Shown: one piece after another, positions 52,201 through 61,200 of the stretch
How positions within the stretch are numbered: position 1 is the first letter of the stretch
How the letters are laid out: each line of letters opens with the position of its first letter
Assembly (NCBI GenBank): GCA_963576735.1
Contig: OY755190.1
Coordinates: 2,411,695-2,475,694 of the forward strand
Origin: Bedellia somnulentella
Taxonomy: Eukaryota; Arthropoda; Insecta; Lepidoptera; Bedelliidae
Reading direction: 5' to 3'
DNA length: 64,000 nt
Program-made: the position numbers and the translations under genes
The notes under the pieces: generated by a model
Database searches by the model: none
Seen by the model: only the letters and a program-made list of their open reading frames with translations
What the model was told of the DNA's origin: nothing

Positions 52201-55200
52201 GTACACAGTGTTATTATGTCCATTCAATTTATATATTTAATTTTGTCTAAGTAACTAATGCTATGTCATAATGCTGTTCGTAGGCCTATATATAAATATA
52301 TATACCGTTAGAATGGTTATGATGGTGCAGACAGTCCCCGTGTGTCCAGCCGCGCCAGCCCGCCCACCAGTCCGCCCCCACCAGGTACCAGAACTGCCCC
52401 ACCGCCAGGCCCGCCGCTGCGGCGCGACGGAGCCAGCCGAGCACTGTCGACAATATACACATATATAAGATATGTATGATATAGAATTATTTTAAGTATA
52501 CCGACATACCGATTACAAGGTGTAGTCAAAATTATGGTATAAATACTAGCTGACCCGACAGACTTCGTGCTGTCAAATTTGCCTATGACAAAACTTTAGG
52601 CGTTTTTTCCGGTACTCGGAGTTCAATCAGGCGTTAATATTTTATTAATATCTTTTTCGGGGATAAAAAGTATCCTATTTGATAGTTTGGGTAATTATCT
52701 AGCATTCTGCCAACTTTCATTTATATACATTCTGTCATTGAGGAGCCTTTCTGCCTCAAACACACAAACATCCTAACATCTAAACTTTCACATTTATAAT
52801 ATTAATAGGATTTTTAAACCAATCATGACAGCTTAATGGGTAGCCTTTCATGCAGACAGATGTGAATTCAAATCCTAAATCGGACCTACACCCACCAATT
52901 TGTCCTTTCTAACGTCATAAGTAAAATTAAATTATACTTATGTAGGTATTCGCACAAAACGGCCATAGGCCTGACCCACAGACCTGTATTTGAATAGATG
53001 CCGCAAGTGCATGTACTTCGCGTGTAAAAACTGAGTAAAATTATCTTAGTTTAGCGCCATTTGATTGAGTCCGCGCTTGAACGTTCTCGGTGACGGATGT
53101 CAAGCCAAATATAAAAAATGCCTCATTGTGCCGTATTGAGTTGCAAAAACTATCCAAATAAAGCGGGACGAATTAATAGAAAGATTTCCTTTCATCGGTA
53201 GGTCACTTTATTATTAAATTATGTGGTTTTTATTGCAAAATTAATCATTTCGTGTTCGTTGTGGTTTTACACTGAAAAACATTTAACCGAGTGTGTATCG
53301 CATAATTTATTATACATTGCCGCTTTTAGTTACAAAGCTATCTATTATGGCTTGTCTATTAAAACACGCAATGAACATCAAAATGAACGATATTTTCACC
53401 TGTCAATCAGCTACATGGTACGGTGGCTATTGTCATATTTCTGTCATTTGAAGCAAAATGAGTTGTACCTGCACAGATAGTTGTATTCGATTCTAATTCT
53501 AATCGATTTTGGGAACAGACAAATGATAATATTCACGATGAATGTTTCATGTATCTAAAATATTTTTATTATAACAATGCTTCTATTAAATAATTAATTG
53601 GAACACTCTTGTCTTAACTTTGTTTTTATTTAATAAAAGAACAGTTTAATTTAAGTTACAAGTTTTTCTCTAAGCTACATTTCTTAACATGTGGTATGTG
53701 TCAGTCTTTTTTACTTCCTTCTTTCACTCGGTGTTGCCAATATAAATATACATATATACACCAACACGCCTCCTTACATACGTAAAACAATAACTATAAG
53801 ACAAAGTCTTAAGTACTATAGTAATTATATTTATCAATTAGGGAACTTTCCTCCTTTAAATTTATCATTTTTCAAAGTTAGTGAATTTAACATTTCCCAA
53901 AGGTTTTGTAAATATATCTGCAATTTTATTTTCTGACTCTATTTTGTATTCTTCCCTGCTAAACATTTTAATTTACAAAATGATAGTGAACTTCAATGTG
54001 CTTAGAATTCTTTGTAAAGTTTCCATACTTAGAAATAGCTACAGCCGCTGAATTATCTTCATGGATTTTAACTGGTTTACAAACTTTAGTAAAGGCATCA
54101 TTCAATACACAAATGAGAAAATTTAACTCTGTTACTTCTTCTGATAAATTTACATATTCAGCCAATGTTGAAGATTTGGTTACACTACTTTGTTTTTTTT
54201 AATTTCCAATATTGAACAAACTAAGGGTTCCGTACTATCATCTATAATAGAAAATAACGTTTTTGTATGGGAGCCCCCTTTGATATTTACTTTACTGTTA
54301 TTTAATTATTTATTTTGAAAAGTGATATACAAGTAAATAGTCTGTGAAAATTTTAAGTATTTACTTATTAACGATTTAATATTGAGCAAACAAATACGGA
54401 AAAAACACGTTTATTGTATGGGCCCCCCCTCAAAATCCTTTTTTTTTACTTGTATTTGTTGTTATAGCGGCAACAGAAATACATCATTTGTGCAAATTTA
54501 GGCTGTCTTTTCGACAACGAATTATTTGATTATTTTTCCTTCATACAAGTAATTTTATTAGTTTTTTTCCAAATCCGAATTAGTTCTGGGTTGTATTATA
54601 TTTTGTCATAGCGCCTTCTACTGGTTTTCCTTTTTGTAGATAAAATTTCTTCTCGGGGTTTTCTTAAATCATTTTGTAACTTTCCGAGAACAAATTATTA
54701 AAACTAGTTAATTAGGTAGGTTATCAATAAGGACAAGTTATTATAATAATAAAGGCTACTGAACTACTCACTGACTGACTAACTCCGAGAAGAAGTAGTG
54801 GTGGGGGAAAATAATGTGGGAAGAGTGGCTCAGAATAAACATGAGACCGTGAGAAAATAGCGTTATTAAAAAACAGGTATAATTCTAGTTTTATCATTCT
54901 TCTGTCGATTTATCATTCGTCTGTCGATCTGTCTATGCACTCGAATATTATCGATTGAATCGTTTACGCGCTGACGGGGAGTTCCCATCATTAAATTGCT
55001 CATGTGACGTCACAGTAGGTGGAAAAATAATGGCACGCTTGGTTTCTATACAAGAAATGACACTTGCGTTATCTATTCAAATACAGATCTGTGGCCTGAC
55101 CCCTATCATGTGAGTTATTGAGTGAGATATACGCAAGAGTTGGCCCTATACGTGCGAAGTTTACGTCATTACAAATTTTAGACAAACTTTGTGCAACACT

Positions 55201-58200
55201 GATGAAAATGTGTATTTCAAACAATCAATAAGTGAAACAAAACACACCTTGAATTTGGAAGTCAGACAGCAAATCAAATTTGCACTATTAAAGCTTTTTT
55301 AATCAGTATTTATGGCAATTTTTTTATTTCTTTTAAGGTCTTATAATCATAAATATATATTTTTTAAAAAGGCTAAACCTCCTAAAAATCTGTAAACTTA
55401 CCAATATCCCTCTCCTGATGCTTACACTGCGGTTTCAACCCCAACACAACATGGCACACTTCAAATATCAAATCCATGAACGGCGTAACCAGAGCTTCCG
55501 CACATTCCACACTCCATATCAAAAAATCTTCCTGCGTCAATACCAAGTTCTCCAAAATCGTCAAACTTTCACTATACTCATCAATACACTGTTCCGGTTG
55601 TGGTCCTAATTGAAATACTGGTTTTTCCATATGTATTAGTTTGTCTTTTAGTTTTAGGATGACTATTTCCGGTTCGTATAGTTCCGGTGATGGCGCCCTG
55701 TCAGGGGGTATTTGGCCGGCGTTTATTCTTATGGCGTCGTTGGCGATCTGGAACAATATTTTAATGGGTTTTTAAAGTAATGCAATGTAAAGAGACTTAT
55801 TTAGCAGCTAAATAACAAAAAACAACACATTTTAGGGCTATTTTGTAAAAGAATAACTAAATCAAGATGTTTTGTAGTGTCTGCTTAGAATAGCAGTAAC
55901 CCATTTCTTCTTGTAAGTGTCATACGAAGCGACTAATGGTATTGAGGCTCTAAGTATTTTTTTGGGCGATGTGACTGAAAAGCCATTACTCACGGCTCGA
56001 CTTCAAAAAGTATCTGAACAATTGCCCGTGCTCTCGCTACCCCATCCAGAAGGGCAAGCACGAGCACTATTTTATCGACACGATAACAGTTGGAATGAGA
56101 TGGCAGTATACGATACTAAGTAAGTGCGTAAGAGATGGCTGCTTTATCCCACGCGTTAACTAGTTTAAACAGGGCTCGTACTAGCCGGGCAGGTATTTAT
56201 AGTCGTATAAATATGTTGTAAGTAAAAACGTTTTACCTGGCACAGTATTGTGATCATATCAATGAGCTCCTTCCTGTTGAGTACGCCGTCTTTATCCATG
56301 TCGAAGATTTGAAAACAAACTGAAACAGAAATATTGCAAGAGATACTTGAAATTGTAAAAGTTGAAAAGCATTGAAAGTGTAAAAGATTAAAATGAGCGT
56401 TAATGTTTTGGTGAATTAACGAACTATAGGCATATATGCTGTGTAAATAAAACTTAGAATAGTAATAACTAAGTTCTTCCAGAGGGTTTCGTATGAGGCG
56501 ACTTAGAGTAGAGGCTTTTTAGGTGTTTGGCTGACTAACTTATATTTTAGAATAAACTAGCAAAAAAGTGTCTTAGAAATTTCTTAAGCCATGGAGGTAG
56601 GTGAGTAGGGTATTTACATATTTAACCTAAATTCACAACATATTATGAGCCACTAATAAATAAAGAATAAATAAAGGAAAGAAAAATTTCGACACAGGCG
56701 GGATTCGAACCCGCGACCTCGGGTATACGCCCCCGTCGCTATTGCCAATTGAGCTACCGTGTCAATGGCTGCCAGCGCGAAATTCTTCTATCCTTTATTT
56801 CTTTTACACGTTTTAGTAGTGTTTGCGTTTCCTACCTCCGAATTTTCTACTAATTCGGAAGGCCACTTGTCTATCTTTTCAGATAGAATGCAAATGTTGA
56901 AAACGTCATCTATCACATTTTTCTTTCCTTTATTTATTAGTAATAATCCCCACATGAGGTTTTCATGAACAAAAAGATTTAAATTATATTATGAGCCACG
57001 TTTGGAGGTAGAGAGAGACGGTTGGTAATATATGTCAAACAAATCACCCAATAACATTTTTAACCGTCTAAAGGACTAAAAATAAATCATAAACTAATAA
57101 CTACTCCATCTCAACAGCGTGAATGTATGTATAAATGAACTTCATCTCATTAAGATAATCACAATATATGGCCACGTTTATTTACCTCGCGTCCGTTACG
57201 TAAATACTGTTATCGTACGTACTGTTATCGGAGGCAAGGACATCTTAACTTTGCCGTTATGTCATCTATTTCGAGATTGCCAATTAGCATTTCCTATTGT
57301 GGTGGATTGTATCTGTTTCTGTGTCATTAATTGTACTGATAGTGTTTAGATGCATATGCATTTACATAGCATTTATACCGTACGTAATATACCAATAAAT
57401 GTTTCAGAAAAAGGACATGGTCAAGTCTTTTGACAATCACCGTTTATAACAGCTTGACTCTGGACTAAAACTCCACCGAAGAGTGATCAACATTTTTAGT
57501 AAGAGTTGTTGAATTTAAAATAATTTGTGATGGGTCCCCCGCCCCATTCCCCACAAATCACTTTAAACCCGAGATCTTCTGGCTTCTTCAAAACGCAAAG
57601 AAATGAAGTAAAACTTCTTTAATCTAGCTTAACAATACCTTAACTAAACTCTACCACCCAAATTCGCACCTCTCACAAACCAAAACCCAAAATGGACTCA
57701 CACTTAAGCCTCTCCGTCTTCGGTCCGCGACACGCCGCGCTAAGTCCACAACACAGTTCTTTGAAATCGACGTGTCCATCGCGGTTTTCATCCAGCGCGC
57801 GCACCAGCCCCCCCGCCGCCCCGCCCAGCCCCGCGGACGCCAGCGGGGGGAGGAGCGCGGCCGCGTCTAGTTGGCTGGAGCCGGCGGCCGCACGGAGCGA
57901 CCAGAAGTACTTCTCTAGATCTATTATCTCCTGGTAACAATAATAGTTATTGTAGTACAAGTATGTTGTTATAGTAGGTGGTACAGGAAAATACCTATTG
58001 GACCACATGAAAATTAAAAAAAATTTGGTAATAAGAGAAAATATTCAAAATTAGTGTTGTTTATCCTTAATAGGCTAGTTGACTTAATTTCAATAACTGC
58101 TTAATAATTTAGCTTATTAGGCATTTTATCGAAAAAAAAATTTTATTTATTTTTAATCGAGCGTTTTCATTATAAATTTAGCGTTTTAAAAAACTAATTT

Positions 58201-61200
58201 CAATTTGGTTCCAAAACGCACAAGACTGTCATGGCGTCTTGAATGACGTCACGCCGTGCGAAACAAACCAAAGAGCGATTGCGAGTATCACTTAGCGATT
58301 TAGAGTTTCGCACGGCGTGACGTAACGCTTTCTGATTGGTGTTCACTGTCACGTGACTAAAGGTTGCATTTTACGAAATTTATTTTTTAAAAATATTATT
58401 AATCTGTAACGTTTTTAATAATTAAAATTGTTTGTTATATTCTCCATAATATAATTAATCATTATAAACCCCTATCCATTATATTCATTCTTAATGGACA
58501 CAAGCCTACAATGGACACAAGCCTATTATGTGAAATAAGAACCCGCGGACGCCAGCGGGGGGAGGAGCGCGGCCGCTTCTAGTTGGCTTGACCCGGCGGC
58601 CGCACGGAGCGACCAGAAGTACTTCTCTAGATCTATTATCTCCTGATAACAATGACAAGCTATTTCAATATAACTATATGGATTAAGAGCCGGCGGCCAC
58701 GCGGTGCAACCAGAAGTACTTCTCTAGATCTGTTATCTCCTGGTAACAATAAGAGGATAATAGTAAATTGGTGAAAGCGATTTGCAATTACCATCCACAT
58801 TAGCATTAAATGTTAGTAGAGGGCCACCACGGAGGACTTATTGAGATGAAATAGAGAATTTGCTTAAACGGGCAGGTGTCCGAAATATGAAGAAAGGTGT
58901 GAGTGTGTATGTATGTATGCATTTATGAAACATAAATTATTGTGATAGAAAAGCGGACGCGCCGATGTCCAGAAGAACTTTTCTAGATCTATTATCTCCT
59001 GGTAACATTACAAGTAATAGTAGGTATAGTAAGGGAAATAAGCTAATTGATAATACAAAAACCACTTGTTGATAGTAATCTATAACAATAATTCTCGCGT
59101 CTAATTGGCTGGACCCGGCGGCCGCGCGGAGCGACCAGAAGTACTTCTCTAGATCTATTATCTCCTAGTAACATTAACAGTCATTGAAGATGTAGTAGAG
59201 CAAATAGTGCATTTGGCAAATAAATAAAAAATCTTTCTTTCCTTTATTTATTAGTAATAATCTCCACATGAGGTTTTCACGAACAAAAACATTCTAATTA
59301 GTGTATTTGGCAGTACGAAAAATACTAGTGGTTAGTAAATCTATGATAATATGTCTCGCGTCAAATTGGCTTGAACCGACGGCCGCGCGGAGCGACCAGC
59401 AGCCCGGCTAGTACGTTTAAACTAGTTACCGCGCGGGAATCGCGGGATAAAGCAACCATCTCTTACGCACTTACTTAGTATCGCATACTGCCTTCTCATT
59501 CCAACCGTTATCGTGTCGCATCATATGATAGCGCTCGTACTAGCCGGGCTGAAGTACTTTTCTAGATGTATTATCTCCTGGTAACACTAACATACATACA
59601 TACAAATGTATGACAAAAAAATAGGAGACAAAGAAAATTAAGTGTTGTTTATACGAAACTACACATAGTTTCATTGTTAGTAAATTAAGATCTATCATCT
59701 CCTAGTAACATAGAGAGGATGATAGTAAATTGGTGAAATATATATAGAGTTAATGTAGAGGTCATGTCAGCAGAGGACCACCACGGAGGAAATATTTAGA
59801 TCAAATAAGAATGTGCTCAAAAGAGCCGGCATCAAAAGTTAAAATGAAGAATAAGAGGGCATGTATGAAAATATTCATGGAGGCAAACGAAGCTTTAGAG
59901 GTTTGCAAGGATCGTGGAAAGTGGCGATCGATAGTTTCTGCCTGTCCAATGAAAATTACTCTAATAAAATGGCGGCCAAACGGAGTGATCAGTCCTTCTC
60001 TAGCTCCTATCTATCTCCTAGTAACAGTAAACTACACAGCAAACTCACGAACTCATTAACCAAAGTCACGAACAAAATAAACCATTTATTATTAAACCCA
60101 AACATCTAGATTTTCAATGTTAATTTTGATGAATCAATGCGCATTGTTTACATAGCCATAATCATAAATACCAATAAGATTACTCATTCAATTAATACGT
60201 CAATAAGAGATTAGAGAAAAACACTCTATGGCTTAATTCATTTGAAATTACTAGTATTATCTCATAAGCATGAAATGATATCACTAACGATGACACAACG
60301 ACTTTTACTCATTTACATACATAATTTGCTGTGTAGTGTCGGCTTAGAATAACACTACCCCATTTCTTCCGGTGGGTGTACGTAAGAAGCGACTAACGGT
60401 ATTGGGGCTTTTAAGGGATTTTTGGGCGATGCGGTTGGAGACCCATCACCAACAACCTTTGTTCCACCATCTTTTCCCCACGCAACTTCCAAAAGTGGCT
60501 GATGAATTTTTGATTCTTTAGCTCTGGCTACCCCTTCAAGGGCTTTATAGCCGTGAGTATATGTATGTATGTATCTCATAAGCATGAAATGATATCACTA
60601 ACGATGACACAACGACTTTTACTCATTCATACATACATATACTCACGGCTATAAATCCCTAGATGTGGTAGCCAGAGCTAAGGAATTAGAAATTCCTCAG
60701 CCACTTTTGGAAAGTTAAGTGGGGAAAAGATGGTAAAATAAAGGTTGTTGGTGATGGGTCTTTTAGTGATAAGACCGCCAATTGTACTTTTGCTAATTCA
60801 TTCTGTGTATTTGTAAATGTTTCTCCATATTTGATGCGCAATAAAGAGTTTTCTATTCTATATATGTATATTGGCTATACACCTTACCTCATAATATTTT
60901 GGATCTATTCATATAAAAATATAAACTATAACGTGATAAAATAGCCATCGTGTTAGGCCTCCTGGGGTGTTAAACTACACAATGCAATTTATTTTGGTAT
61001 TACATTGAATACGTAATGAAACATTTGGTTAATACAATTTTGAATAAGTCAGTTTAGCATAGCACTAACCTATTTCCTCCCATAGTTATCGTAAGAGGCG
61101 ACTAAGGGAATTGGGGCTTTTTGAGTGATTGTTGGGTGATGTGGCAGCAGTACCATCACTAACCATGCAGATAATCTCTTCTCCACTCAATTTTACAAAG

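Larger units (their letters stand above)
52977..55093. mobile_element. P-type DNA transposon remnant
   Basis: Inverted ends CACAGACCTGTATTTGAATA and CACAGATCTGTATTTGAATA (the latter on the minus strand) form TIRs of about 30 bp. An exact 8-bp target duplication GCCTGACC flanks the element (52969-52976 and 55094-55101), the size made by P-superfamily transposases. It contains a THAP-encoding first exon and a copia fragment, but no further transposase sequence that I recognise. Confidence 0.82.
52818..55150 (+). mobile_element. SINE-2 copy, split by a P-type element
   Basis: The head GAATTCAAATCCTAAATCGG lies at about 52863-52882 and the body resumes at GGCCTGACCCCTATCATG after 55093. The split falls at the SINE motif ATAGGCCTG(A/C)CCC, which is the 8-bp target site of the inserted element. 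Confidence 0.8.
58540..60030 (-). repeat. Scattered copies of the 5' end of Usp32 exon 4 in intron 3
   Basis: GACCAGAAGTACTTCTCTAG followed by ATCTATTATCTCCTGGTAAC (exon start plus acceptor) recurs at about 58608, 58710, 58973, 59129, 59390/59552 (split), 59690 and 59990. Copy lengths range from ~25 to ~110 bp. The longest (58543-58650) includes the GCGGGGGGAGGAGCGCGGCC part of the exon. Spacers are ordinary intron DNA, an RTE fragment and a MITE. Confidence 0.9.

Noticed and set aside
52317..52529. Gly-rich minus-strand frame at exon 7
   Set aside because: A neighbouring frame of the same bases gives the conserved DUSP motif (FWYL...DWWAGW) with correct splice phases.
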